Positions 8,372 to 16,736 of a DNA stretch of 64,000 bases are shown piece by piece (the stretch's first letter is position 1; each line of letters starts with the position of its first letter). The notes under the pieces were generated by a model. The model did no database searches and had not been told where the DNA came from. It saw only the letters and a program-made list of their open reading frames with translations. Position numbers and translations under genes: made by a program. Location of the stretch: the NCBI GenBank assembly GCA_016200135.1, contig JACQFI010000091.1, forward strand, positions 1 to 64,000, read 5' to 3'. The stretch comes from Planctomycetota bacterium. GTDB taxonomy: Bacteria > Planctomycetota > SZUA-567 > H5-PLA8.

Positions 8372-9181
8372 CTAGAGCTCGCTGGGCGTGCGACGGAAGC
8401 GGGCGGGGCTGGCGCCGACGACGCGGCGGAAGGCGCGGGTGAAGGCGTGGACGGTCGCGTAGCCCGAGGCCGCGGCGACTTCCTTGATCGGGAGGTCCGG
8501 ATCGGTGGCGAGTTCGTGGGCGGCGGCGCGCATGCGCGCGCGCAGGAGGTATTCGAGCGGCGCTTGCGCAAGGGCTTCGCGAAAACGCTTCGCAAAATGG
8601 TCCGGCGTAAGGTGGCAATCGGCCGCAAGACCGGCGACGGTCCAGGCGCGGTAGGGATTGTTTTCGACGCGTTCCAGCAAGCGCCAGAGCTGCGCGCGGA
8701 AGGCGTCCGGCGTGGCCGTGCTTTCGTGCGATTTCGTAGCGTCAGGCGCCGCGCGCGCAGCCTCCACAAGGCAGATCGTGAGCGCCGAAGTCGCCATGTG
8801 GTTGCGCAGGGGAGACTTCTCGCTCCAAACGCGCTGCGCATACTCGATGCTTTGCAGTGCGGCCGGCGAGAGCTTGACTTGGAAGGACTTCGAGCCCAAG
8901 AGCGGCCAAAATCTGGGCGCGAGGTGGAACTTGAACAAGCCTACGCAGAAACCCTTACGGGTGCGGTGCGCGTGACGGACCATGGGCGGCGTGAGCAGTG
9001 CGTCGCCGCGGCGCAGACGAAACGGCGCGCGGCCCTCGGCCCCGAGGAAGACTTCGCCACTGAGGATGGCATCGAACTGGTGGAAGCTGTGGAGGTGTTC
9101 CGGCCATTGCCTCGCGACGGCCGGATACGAATCGCATCCGAAGGAAACAAGCTCGGTGACGAGCGGAGGCAGGAGACTCAT
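8372..9181 (-). CDS. AraC-family transcriptional regulator
   Basis: A 269-residue regulator. The N-terminal cupin-like sensor (about 20-110) carries the usual WPEHLHSFHQFDAILSG metal/sugar-pocket pattern and RRGDALLTPPMVRH. The C-terminal double helix-turn-helix (about 165-265) includes WTVAGLAADCHLTPDHFAKR and IKEVAAASGYATVHAFTRAF ending in GASPARFR. It probably activates the neighbouring PhyH gene 7280-8164 in response to a small ligand (inference from adjacency). No ribosome site is evident. The upstream 30 bp are an alternating GC run. Confidence 0.9.
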   Translation of the reverse strand: MSLLPPLVTELVSFGCDSYPAVARQWPEHLHSFHQFDAILSGEVFLGAEGRAPFRLRRGDALLTPPMVRHAHRTRKGFCVGLFKFHLAPRFWPLLGSKSFQVKLSPAALQSIEYAQRVWSEKSPLRNHMATSALTICLVEAARAAPDATKSHESTATPDAFRAQLWRLLERVENNPYRAWTVAGLAADCHLTPDHFAKRFREALAQAPLEYLLRARMRAAAHELATDPDLPIKEVAAASGYATVHAFTRAFRRVVGASPARFRRTPSEL

Positions 9182-9233
9182 GGCGCGCGAAGGTAAGCGC
9201 GCGCGCGCGGCGCGTCAAGACGCGGCGGTGTAC

Positions 9234-9827
9234 TCAGGGTTTTGGAGCAAATGCCTCGGCCTTCGCCTTTGCTTGCTTAACAAGCTTTTCGGCTTGCTTG
9301 ATGTAGTACTCCATTGCACTCACGTCGATATTGGTCGCCCGACCTTGCGTAACGAGCTTTTTAACATCCTGCAACAATTCTTGCATTCTGGCTTGATGTT
9401 CTTCCAAGGCAGAGCCGTGTTCGGCCTCGGAGGCATCAACAGCTTCGGCCCAGCGCAGAGACCATATATAAACGGATTCAAGATCATCCTTCCGGCCTGA
9501 TTGATATAATAGATAATATGTACGATAAGTCTCGCGGGCGGGCTTGATACAAGGCATCTTAGCTTCATGAATCGCCAGTAGAACCTCGGCGACCGCGGTT
9601 TTTGTTCCCTGCTCGGAGTCTCGGGCAGCCACTTTGAGGGCTTCCACGGCGCGGTCGCCCAGCGCGATAAGCTGTTTTTTCGCATCTTCACGCTCTTGAT
9701 TCTGCCTGGATTGAAGACCTCTGATGAGCGCCGATACATCCCCATCAAACCTGGCTTCTTCTGCATTCAAGAAGATCGTACACAGGCACAGCCATGAGCT
9801 GCAGCATAGCATTGAGATAAAATGCAT
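9234..9827 (-). CDS. Exported helical protein, HEAT-like N-terminus
   Basis: A 197-residue protein with a signal peptide (MHFISMLCCSSWLCLCTIF, then NAEEARFDG). A segment resembling one or two HEAT/PBS repeats (about 28-80) is followed by long charged helices, probably coiled coil, to the end (KLVKQAKAKAEAFAPKP). The start is set at ATG 9827 because GGGAGG lies 7 nt upstream; three upstream in-frame ATGs lie at or before the ribosome site. Base composition is lower in GC than neighbours. The function is unknown and there is no catalytic motif. Confidence 0.7.
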   Translation of the reverse strand: MHFISMLCCSSWLCLCTIFLNAEEARFDGDVSALIRGLQSRQNQEREDAKKQLIALGDRAVEALKVAARDSEQGTKTAVAEVLLAIHEAKMPCIKPARETYRTYYLLYQSGRKDDLESVYIWSLRWAEAVDASEAEHGSALEEHQARMQELLQDVKKLVTQGRATNIDVSAMEYYIKQAEKLVKQAKAKAEAFAPKP

Positions 9828-9951
9828 CTTCATTCCTCCCATTTGCCTCATCCAGACGATGGCCTTCGTTTACTTGACTTCCCACTGAAGAGGAGAATGT
9901 TGGAGCAAACATACTCTTAGATTCATATTCCTTCTGAAAGGTGCGGGAAAA

Positions 9952-11235
9952 ATGCCAAAAACTTCTTTTATCGTCGTCGGTACCGGCAACCGCGGCCTGG
10001 GCTGCTTCGCCAAGGGGCTGCTCGGGTTTCCGTCCAAAGGGCTGCCGGAGTTCAAAGAACGCTCGCGTATCGCGGCGCTCGTGGACACCAACCGCACGCG
10101 CGGGCGCGTCTGCGCGAAAGAACTGGGCCTGCCCGAACTGCCGGTCTTTGCGACGATCAAAGAGGCGCAGTTGTTCGCGCCGGCGGAGTGGGCCATTATC
10201 ACGACGCCAGACTATACGCATTGCGCGTGCGTCTGCGAGGCGCTCGGCGCGGGCATCAACGTCATGGTGGACAAGCCGCTCGCGACGAGCGTGATGGAGT
10301 GCGACCAGATCATCGCGGCGATGCAGAAGTCGGAGCGCAAGGTCGTCGTCGGGCACAACTACCGCTACGCGCACAATATTCTGCTCGCGAAGAAGCTGGT
10401 GCTGGAAGGGCGCATTGGGAAGATCCTGCAGGTGGAGTCCGCGGAGATCCTGAGCCTCTCGCACGGCGGCGACTACTATCACCGCTGGCATTCGGACTTC
10501 TCGAAGTCCGCCGGCCTGATGAACCACAAGTGCTGCCACTTTCTCGATATCATCTGCTGGATCCTCGACGACGAGCCGGTGGAAGTCTCGGCGATGGGAG
10601 CGCGCTCCTATTATACGCCGCGGCCGGAGTTGCTGCACGCCGAGCGCTGCACGGGCTGCGGGATCGCGAAAGAGTGCCCGCACTATTTCGACATGGACAA
10701 GTGGGACGGCGTGTACCGGCGGATGTACCTTGAGGCCGAGCCCGACGACGGCTACGTGCGCGACCTGTGCGTCTTCAGCGACCGCCACACGGTCAACGAC
10801 CACGAGTCGCTCAGCATTCGCTTCAAGCAGGGTGCGCTGTGCAGCTTCGCCATGACGACCTTCGCGCCGCGCGAGTACAGTTTCTTCCACTTCACCGGCA
10901 CGAAGGGCCGCCTGGAGGTGGGCTCGAACGCGGAGGACGGCAAACCGTACCTGCGCGTCGCTGGCCCAAACAGGAAATACGAGACCATCAACGTGGAGCG
11001 GGACCTGGGCGAGCACGAGCACGGCCACGGCGGCGCGGACATCGCGCTCATGGCGGATATCCTCGGCCTGCCGGGCTCGCACCCGCTGCAGAAGGCGACG
11101 CCTTACGAGGCGCGGCGCGCGGTGAGCATCGCGGACATGGCTGCGCGCTCAATCGCCGGCGGCGGACGCGCGGTGAAGTTGGAGGAGACGGGGAAGGACT
11201 ATCCACCCGCGCCGCCGAAACGCCTAGCATATTGA
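9952..11235 (+). CDS. Gfo/Idh/MocA oxidoreductase with Cys-rich insertion
   Basis: A 427-residue NAD(P)-dependent sugar-type dehydrogenase. The N-terminal Rossmann domain shows VVGTGNRGLG and the family EKP motif in the variant form MVDKPLA. The C-terminal substrate domain follows (GHNYRYA, NHKCCHFLD). It carries an insertion C233-x2-C236-x5-C242-P-H244 that could bind a metal (see findings). The family oxidises or epimerises sugars, inositols and their derivatives; the substrate is unknown. The ribosome site is weak. Convergent with the sulfatase gene. Confidence 0.85.
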   Translation: MPKTSFIVVGTGNRGLGCFAKGLLGFPSKGLPEFKERSRIAALVDTNRTRGRVCAKELGLPELPVFATIKEAQLFAPAEWAIITTPDYTHCACVCEALGAGINVMVDKPLATSVMECDQIIAAMQKSERKVVVGHNYRYAHNILLAKKLVLEGRIGKILQVESAEILSLSHGGDYYHRWHSDFSKSAGLMNHKCCHFLDIICWILDDEPVEVSAMGARSYYTPRPELLHAERCTGCGIAKECPHYFDMDKWDGVYRRMYLEAEPDDGYVRDLCVFSDRHTVNDHESLSIRFKQGALCSFAMTTFAPREYSFFHFTGTKGRLEVGSNAEDGKPYLRVAGPNRKYETINVERDLGEHEHGHGGADIALMADILGLPGSHPLQKATPYEARRAVSIADMAARSIAGGGRAVKLEETGKDYPPAPPKRLAY

Positions 11236-11244
11236 GCTACAAGT

Positions 11245-11319
11245 TTGCCGCCCAGGCGCCAAGAAATGCAAACGGATAGGTAATCTTTTCCTTCGCGCGC
11301 TTGGCGTCTTGGCGGCTCA
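11245..11319. repeat. Intergenic inverted repeat, family C (CGCCAAG phrase)
   Basis: Left arm GCCGCCCAGGCGCCAAG (from 11247) and right arm CTTGGCGTCTTGGCGGC (to 11316) are imperfect complements separated by an AT-richer loop. The phrase CGCCAAG recurs in the outer arms of 60099-60316. It lies between convergent genes, so a bidirectional transcript-end role is plausible. Confidence 0.75.
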
Positions 11320-11340
11320 TAGATTTATGCTCTGTTGGCC

Positions 11341-12750
11341 TCAATCCTTCCAATCCGGATTGCGCTCCGGCCTCACGGCCGCGACGGAAGACTGCCAGGC
11401 GTGGAGTTTCTCGCGGAGTTCGCGGGTCTTTTCAGACAAGACTTGTGCAAGATCGCGGGTCTCGCTCTGGTCTTCGCGCAGGTTGTAGAGTTCCACGTGG
11501 TCGTCCTCGAAGAACTCGATGAGCTTCCAATCGCCGCAGCGGACCGACGCACCGGGCGTTCCGCCCTGGTGGCCGTAGTGCGGATAATGCCAGAAGATCG
11601 CGTCGCGCTTGAGGCTTCCGCTTTGCATGAGTAGCGGGAGCAGGCTCACGCCGTCCACTTTCTGCATCGGGTCCGGCGCGAGGCCCGCGAGTTCTAGAAT
11701 CGTCGGATAGAGATCGGGGCTCGTCACGGCTTCACGGCAGACGCTCTCCGGCTGGATGCGCTGCGGCCAACGCGCCAGCATGGCGACGCGCGTGCCGCCT
11801 TCGTACATCCAGCCTTTGCCTTCGATCAGCGGCAGATTGCAGGTCGGCGAGCCTTGCGTCGTCGAGAGCCCGCCGTTGTCGGACGTGAAGAAGATCGCGG
11901 TGTTGCGGTCCTGGCCGGTCTCTTCGAGCGCCTTCAGGATCTCGCCGATGCTCTCGTCCATGCTCTTCACCATCGCGGCGTATACGGGATCGGACTGGAG
12001 CAGGCGACGCACCACGCACTTCTCCAACGCGCCGATGTACGGAAGGCGTTCGCCCTCTTCGAAGGTGGGGAGTTTGTCGAGTTCCAGCCGCGCGGACTTA
12101 GCCTTGAAGTACTCGACGAGTTCCGGCTTGGCCTGGATGGGCGTGTGGACGAGGTAGTGGCAGAGGTTGAGGAAGAACGGCGTGCCGTCGCTCTTCTTGA
12201 TGAGATTCACGGCCTCGCGCGTGAGGCGCTCGGGGAGGTACTCGCCTTTCGGTCCATCTTCAAGATTGTCGAGTTGGTACGGACTGAAGTAGCCTTTGTA
12301 AGGCATGCCGTACTTACCGCCGCCGATGTTGATGTCGAAGCCGTGGTCGGTAGGCAGGCAGCCTTCGCCGCCGAGGTGCCACTTGCCGACGTGCCAGGTG
12401 CGGTAGCCGCCGGCCTTGAGAGCACGCGCGAGGCTGACCTCCGAGTGCGGCAGGTGGTCCGTGTACGGCGCATCGATGAGTTTACCTTTCATCGGGTGGC
12501 AGCGTTTGCTCCAGTCGATCCAGTCGGTGACGCCGACGCGTGCGGGGTATTTGCCGGTCATGATGCTCGCGCGCGAGGGCGAACAGACTGGGCACGAGGC
12601 GTACGCGTCGGTAAAGCGCATGCCCTGCGCGGCCAAGCGGTCGAGGTTGGGCGTCTCATAGAAGGTGCTGCCCGTGCAGCCGAGATCCTTCCAGCCCAGG
12701 TCGTCCATGAGGATGACAATGACGTTCGGTTTCACGCTCTTGGCCTCCAT
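11341..12750 (-). CDS. Type I sulfatase (formylglycine-dependent)
   Basis: A 469-residue arylsulfatase-family hydrolase. NVIVILMDDLGWKDLGC contributes the metal-binding Asp pair (D16, D17). The signature CSPSRASIMTGKYP places the Cys to be converted to formylglycine at C56, and GKWHLGG, TSDNGG and ARWPQRI follow in order. Length and layout are typical. No signal peptide is seen at this start, so it may act on intracellular sulfated sugars, or the true start differs. It is divergent from AraC gene 12864-13679, its likely regulator. A maturase for formylglycine is not in the window. Confidence 0.92.
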   Translation of the reverse strand: MEAKSVKPNVIVILMDDLGWKDLGCTGSTFYETPNLDRLAAQGMRFTDAYASCPVCSPSRASIMTGKYPARVGVTDWIDWSKRCHPMKGKLIDAPYTDHLPHSEVSLARALKAGGYRTWHVGKWHLGGEGCLPTDHGFDINIGGGKYGMPYKGYFSPYQLDNLEDGPKGEYLPERLTREAVNLIKKSDGTPFFLNLCHYLVHTPIQAKPELVEYFKAKSARLELDKLPTFEEGERLPYIGALEKCVVRRLLQSDPVYAAMVKSMDESIGEILKALEETGQDRNTAIFFTSDNGGLSTTQGSPTCNLPLIEGKGWMYEGGTRVAMLARWPQRIQPESVCREAVTSPDLYPTILELAGLAPDPMQKVDGVSLLPLLMQSGSLKRDAIFWHYPHYGHQGGTPGASVRCGDWKLIEFFEDDHVELYNLREDQSETRDLAQVLSEKTRELREKLHAWQSSVAAVRPERNPDWKD

Positions 12751-12863
12751 GTTATTTCTGATCCAACTCGTTCGTAAGGATATACCGATGCTGTATAGTA
12801 AAGAATGGTACGATTGACTCAGTTCTTGTAATTATTGATACCACGCGTTGGGGAGGCCGAGGC
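12751..12863. promoter_or_regulatory. Divergent promoter region, sulfatase / araC-type gene
   Basis: This 113-nt, visibly AT-rich spacer separates the divergent sulfatase and AraC genes. A TTGACT box (12814-12819) points toward the AraC gene, but no convincing -10 lies at 16-18 nt. TATAGT occurs at 12794-12799. Exact promoters cannot be assigned, and the AraC protein probably binds here (inference). Confidence 0.4.
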
Positions 12864-13679
12864 ATGAATGCGAGACTAGGCGGTTGTTACCGGATGGGCT
12901 CAGGCACGCAGGGCGCGCAGTTTCGTTGCGGTATCGTGTTCGATTCGGCAGGTACGGCGGAGCGCGGCTTCGTCACGCCGCAGTATGCGGTCGTGTACGT
13001 CGTCGAGGGCCGCGGTTGGTACGCGGACGGGCGCGGCCCCGCGCAGCGCATCGGGCCCGGCGACGTCTATCAGCGCTTTCCCAGCCGCAGGCACGATGTC
13101 ACGTGGGAGCGCACGGGATTGCGCTGCTACCTCGCGGTGCCGTGCCAGGTGTTCGAACTCTTCGCGCTGACGGGCGTAGCGAATCTGACCAGGCCGGTCT
13201 TTCACGCGGGCACAGACCGGAGACTGGTGCGGGAGTTCTCCGAACTGCGCGACGAACTGGGCGGATGCCCGGACGGACGCTTGATGGAACTGCTTGTGCG
13301 CATGCAGGACTTTCTGCTGCGCCTGCATGCGCGCGGACGCGCTCGGGACTGCGAGCCCGCAAAGGATCCGGTCTCGCGTGCGATGCAGATACTGAACGAA
13401 GATATGGAAGGCCGCATCCCGCTGCCGGACGTGGCCAGGCGCGTGCAGATGGGTTACAGCGCGTTTCGCAAACGCTTCGCGCGACAGGCGGGCATTTCGC
13501 CGCGCGACTACCGCATCCGCAGGCGCATCGAACGCGCCATGGCGCTGCTCACGCGGGAACACCTCCTTATTAAGGAGACGGCCGCGCGGCTGGGCTATCC
13601 CGACGAGTACGCGTTCAGCGCGCAGTTCAAAAGACACACGGGCCTCGCGCCGAGCGCCTTCCGCAAACGGCACGCGTAA
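12864..13679 (+). CDS. AraC-family transcriptional regulator
   Basis: A 271-residue regulator with an N-terminal cupin-like sensor (VVYVVEGRGWYADG, GPGDVYQRFPSRRH) and a C-terminal AraC double HTH (IPLPDVARRVQMGYSAFRKR; LIKETAARLGYPDEYAFSAQ; ending APSAFRK). Divergently transcribed from the sulfatase gene, it is the probable switch for sulfated-sugar use (inference). The start ATG follows a GGGGAGG run about 7 nt upstream. Alternatives such as an upstream start at 12848 lie in another frame. Confidence 0.9.
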   Translation: MNARLGGCYRMGSGTQGAQFRCGIVFDSAGTAERGFVTPQYAVVYVVEGRGWYADGRGPAQRIGPGDVYQRFPSRRHDVTWERTGLRCYLAVPCQVFELFALTGVANLTRPVFHAGTDRRLVREFSELRDELGGCPDGRLMELLVRMQDFLLRLHARGRARDCEPAKDPVSRAMQILNEDMEGRIPLPDVARRVQMGYSAFRKRFARQAGISPRDYRIRRRIERAMALLTREHLLIKETAARLGYPDEYAFSAQFKRHTGLAPSAFRKRHA

Positions 13680-13738
13680 ACGTTCGCGCAAAATTCAAAC
13701 GAGCAACCCGGCACAGCCGCGCTAGACTCCAGGCTCGT

Positions 13739-14281
13739 ATGTTCACGAATGCGCTCATACCTCTTGCCGCGGCCGTCGGCACGTACGTCGCGGTGGTGCT
13801 GTCGGCGATGGCCGCGGCCGGGTTGCTCGCGCTCGGCATCTCCTTTCTGAAGACCTGGGTGATGACGCGGCGCTGGGTCAAGGTGAAGGCGCGCGTGATC
13901 TCGTGGAACTGGGAAGAGCTCACCGACGCGGGCCAGAAAAAGTTTATCCTGAAAAGGGTGTATGAGTATACGGTCGACGGCCAGACGCACCGCGGCAGCG
14001 GCGGCGACGACCTGTCCCTCGAGCACGAGGAACCTCAGGCAAAAAAGGGCGCTTCGAAGCCGCCGGGCGAAGAGCTTGACGCATTCTACGATCCCAAGAA
14101 CCCGGATCAGGCGGTGCTTGAGCGCAATGCCGTCGGGTGCGGCTGGATGCTGATTGTGCTGGCGACCTGTTTCCTGGGTCTGGCGGCCTACTGCGTTTAT
14201 GAGGGGCTGCCGCCCGACCCGCCGCCTCCGCCGCCGTTGCCTGCCGAAGCGCCGGAGCGCTTTTCCGGCCGGCCACGCTAG
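13739..14281 (+). CDS. DUF3592-type membrane protein
   Basis: A 180-residue protein with two transmembrane segments (about 8-40 and 133-153) flanking a beta-rich domain: WVKVKARVISWNWEE, RVYEYTVDGQTHRGSG, ELDAFYDPKNPDQAVLERNA. The latter strings are characteristic of DUF3592 proteins (surface/envelope, function unknown). A Pro-rich tail follows the second helix. It may be co-transcribed with the downstream peptidase gene (24 nt gap). Confidence 0.75.
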   Translation: MFTNALIPLAAAVGTYVAVVLSAMAAAGLLALGISFLKTWVMTRRWVKVKARVISWNWEELTDAGQKKFILKRVYEYTVDGQTHRGSGGDDLSLEHEEPQAKKGASKPPGEELDAFYDPKNPDQAVLERNAVGCGWMLIVLATCFLGLAAYCVYEGLPPDPPPPPPLPAEAPERFSGRPR

Positions 14282-14305
14282 GGCAGGGCTTATCGGATCA
14301 CGCGC

Positions 14306-15757
14306 ATGTGGAAGCTGCTCACCGAAGTCCTCTTCAAATCCTCTCTGCGCGAGCTCTCGCGGGAAGAGCGCGCGACGCTGGACGGCATTCCCTTCTTGCG
14401 GCGGCTCGATGCGGAACAGAAGCGGCGCTTCGTGGAACTCGCGCGCATCTTTCTCAATAAGGTCGAGGTCACGGGCCTTGGCGGCATCGTGCCGACCGTT
14501 TCCGAACGCGCCTGGCTCGCGGCCTCCTGCGCGCTGCTGTTCGCTGGGCGGCCCGACTGGCCGTATCCGCCGGTGAAACGCGTCTTCGTGTCGCTCAAGA
14601 ATTTCGACGAGCGCACGATGGAACCGAACGAGCGCGGCGGATACGCAGGCGTGTACTTCAACCGTGGGGAATATGGCCTCGGAACGGTGTCGGTTACGCG
14701 CAGGATGATCGCGCATTCATTTGAGGAGTCGCAGGACGGATACCATGTGGGCGTCCACGAATTCGCGCATGCGCTGGACGACGACCACGGCAACTTCGAC
14801 GGCGTGCCGCAGTTTCTCCCGCGCGAGCTCGCGGATGCGTGGCTGGCGGCGCTGCAGCGCGTGAAGACGGCCGCGCGCGAACTGCGCAGCGTCCTGCGCG
14901 ATTACGCGGCGAAGGACGAAGGCGAGACCTTCGCGGTGGCGGTGGAATGTTTTTTCGAACGCCCGCTGGAACTGCGCGCCGAGGCGCCCAAGCTGTACGA
15001 GATGTTCGCCGGACTGCTGAAGCAGGATCCCGCCCGGTTCGACGAAGCTGAGCTGCAAACCGTCTTGGATGAAAAAGCGCGCGCGCTGGTAGCCGAGAGC
15101 GCGCAGGTTCACGCCCTCCGCTCCAAACCGCGTTCGGGAAAGCTCGTCTGGAAGTTCTCGGAGCACGGCATGCAACGCCGCCTGAAGTACGAGTTCGAAC
15201 CGGGCAAGTGGTCGCGCGCCGCTGCCGTAAATCCGCATCAGATGGACGATGCGCTGGCGGAGGTCCTCGACGACGAAGTGCCGGTCGATTTCGAACTGGA
15301 CGGTGCCACGCCCAAACGCGTGAGGCCGCGCGGCAAGACGTTCGCCTTCTGGCCCAAGGACCTCGTTTTGCTTGACGAGAAGCTCGAGAAGGAATTCCTG
15401 CTCTCCACCAAGCCGATGCGCGCGGAGGCGCTCGCGAAGGCCGCGGCGTCCGTCCGGCCGCTGCAACCGCGCTTCACGACGACGCTCGACGGCCGCCGCG
15501 CGCTGGTGCTGTGCGAGCGCGCGGCCGCGGGCGAGTTCGAACGGCTCGCGGAGGGCCTTTGCCGGAGGTACGGCGGCAAGATCGTGAAGCGCAACGATGG
15601 GCCGGACGCGCGAACTTGGGAGATCCGCATCGGCGACGCGACGCTGGTGCTCAGAAAAGAGCCGCTCTCCGGCGTCGAACTGGTCGCGCGCGGGACAAAG
15701 GCGGACGAGGCGCTGCGGGCCATTGGCGCGGCAATGGGTGCGGAAGGCCCCGCTTAG
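14306..15757 (+). CDS. MtfA-like zinc peptidase with unknown C-terminal half
   Basis: A 483-residue protein. Residues 1-260 match the MtfA (YeeI) family: VTGLGGIVPTVSERAWLAAS, then the zinc site H151-E-F-A-H155 in HVGVHEFAHALD and a third ligand Glu in GETFAVAVECFFERP (about 208). In E. coli MtfA acts on the glucose repressor Mlc, and related proteins are aminopeptidases. About 220 further residues (KLVWKFSEHGMQRRLKYEFE onward) are not part of typical MtfA and are unrecognised. The gene overlaps the convergent AraC gene by 4 nt. Confidence 0.8.
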   Translation: MWKLLTEVLFKSSLRELSREERATLDGIPFLRRLDAEQKRRFVELARIFLNKVEVTGLGGIVPTVSERAWLAASCALLFAGRPDWPYPPVKRVFVSLKNFDERTMEPNERGGYAGVYFNRGEYGLGTVSVTRRMIAHSFEESQDGYHVGVHEFAHALDDDHGNFDGVPQFLPRELADAWLAALQRVKTAARELRSVLRDYAAKDEGETFAVAVECFFERPLELRAEAPKLYEMFAGLLKQDPARFDEAELQTVLDEKARALVAESAQVHALRSKPRSGKLVWKFSEHGMQRRLKYEFEPGKWSRAAAVNPHQMDDALAEVLDDEVPVDFELDGATPKRVRPRGKTFAFWPKDLVLLDEKLEKEFLLSTKPMRAEALAKAAASVRPLQPRFTTTLDGRRALVLCERAAAGEFERLAEGLCRRYGGKIVKRNDGPDARTWEIRIGDATLVLRKEPLSGVELVARGTKADEALRAIGAAMGAEGPA

Positions 15758-16629
15758 CGCACGGGCATCTGGCTGTGCAGGCGGTAGCGGCGCGGCGTCT
15801 GCCCGAAGCGCTTGCGGAAGACGCGGTAGAAATAGCTCAAATTGTCAAAGCCCGCGTCGAGCGCGATCTCGAGGATCGGGCGGCCGGACATGCAGAGTTC
15901 GCGCGCGGCGTAATCCAGGCGCAGGCGGTTGACCAGGTCGGTCGTGGTTCCGCCGAGGCATTTCCGGACCACGCGATTGAGGTGCTCGGGGCCGCGGCCG
16001 GCCAGGCGCGCGAGTTCGGGGACGCCGCCGGACAGATGCTTGGGGTCCGCGAAGACCGGCAGCGCACCGCGCAGCCAGTCGGGAATAGCGGCGGAGGCCT
16101 CCAGTGCGGCCGGCGCCGTGCGCTCGAGCATCTCCAGCAGCGCGAGCAGAAAACTCTCCAACCGCAGGCGCGTCTGCGGGCCGCGCGCAAGGCCGTCGGC
16201 CAGTTCGGCGAGCCGGCGCAGTTCGGCGGCGCCCACCCGATAACGCGCCGGCAGCTCGGCCCCGCGCCACGGAAACGCGGCCTCGCGGCCCGCGTAGTAA
16301 CGCTTGCGGAGATATTCGAGCGTCTCCGGGCGGAACGCGAAATTGACGAGCGAGAGACACGGGTTGGTTGTGGCGGACGCGTATGTCCCGATGCCGTGGC
16401 GGTCCGGCGGCCGGATGAGAACCACGTCGCCCGCGCGCATCTCCTTGGTCAGCCCGTGAATGCGATGAAGGCCCGTACCGCTTTCCATCCAGAACACTTC
16501 GGGGAAATCGTGCGTGTGCTCTTGCGACAGGTGTCCGGGCCCGCGCACGTGCCGCGCCACGTGGTACCAACCTTCAGGCGGGATGAAGTTCTTAACAAGG
16601 AGTTTGGGGACCTTCGGTGCCAATGTCAT
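15754..16629 (-). CDS. AraC-family transcriptional regulator
   Basis: A 291-residue regulator. The cupin-like sensor shows HLSQEHTHDFPEVFWMESG and RAGDVVLIRPPDRHG, the classical metal-cupin pattern. The C-terminal double HTH shows GGVPELARLAGRGPEHLNRV and ILEIALDAGFDNLSYFYRVF ending in TPRRYR. It is divergent from the PhyH gene 16737-17564, its likely target. Two direct repeats spaced 22 bp lie at its own 5-prime end. The start ATG 16629 has no ribosome site, so translation may be leaderless or weak. Confidence 0.9.
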   Translation of the reverse strand: MTLAPKVPKLLVKNFIPPEGWYHVARHVRGPGHLSQEHTHDFPEVFWMESGTGLHRIHGLTKEMRAGDVVLIRPPDRHGIGTYASATTNPCLSLVNFAFRPETLEYLRKRYYAGREAAFPWRGAELPARYRVGAAELRRLAELADGLARGPQTRLRLESFLLALLEMLERTAPAALEASAAIPDWLRGALPVFADPKHLSGGVPELARLAGRGPEHLNRVVRKCLGGTTTDLVNRLRLDYAARELCMSGRPILEIALDAGFDNLSYFYRVFRKRFGQTPRRYRLHSQMPVR

Positions 16630-16653
16630 TTAAATGCAATAATAATGTCATTT
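16622..16653. promoter_or_regulatory. Direct repeats spaced 22 bp, candidate AraC sites
   Basis: AATGTCATTT occurs exactly at 16622-16631 and again at 16644-16653, 22 bp apart, so both copies face the same side of the helix. AraC-type proteins bind such direct half-sites. The first copy covers the start codon of the AraC gene, so binding would fit autorepression with control of the divergent PhyH gene. Both statements are inference. Confidence 0.5.
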
Positions 16654-16736
16654 GAGGCTAAGAAAAGTCTCTTTTGTAGAAGTATCTTCATCTTGGTCGT
16701 GAAGGACCTTTGAGTTCCTAAACCTGGAGATTCGCC

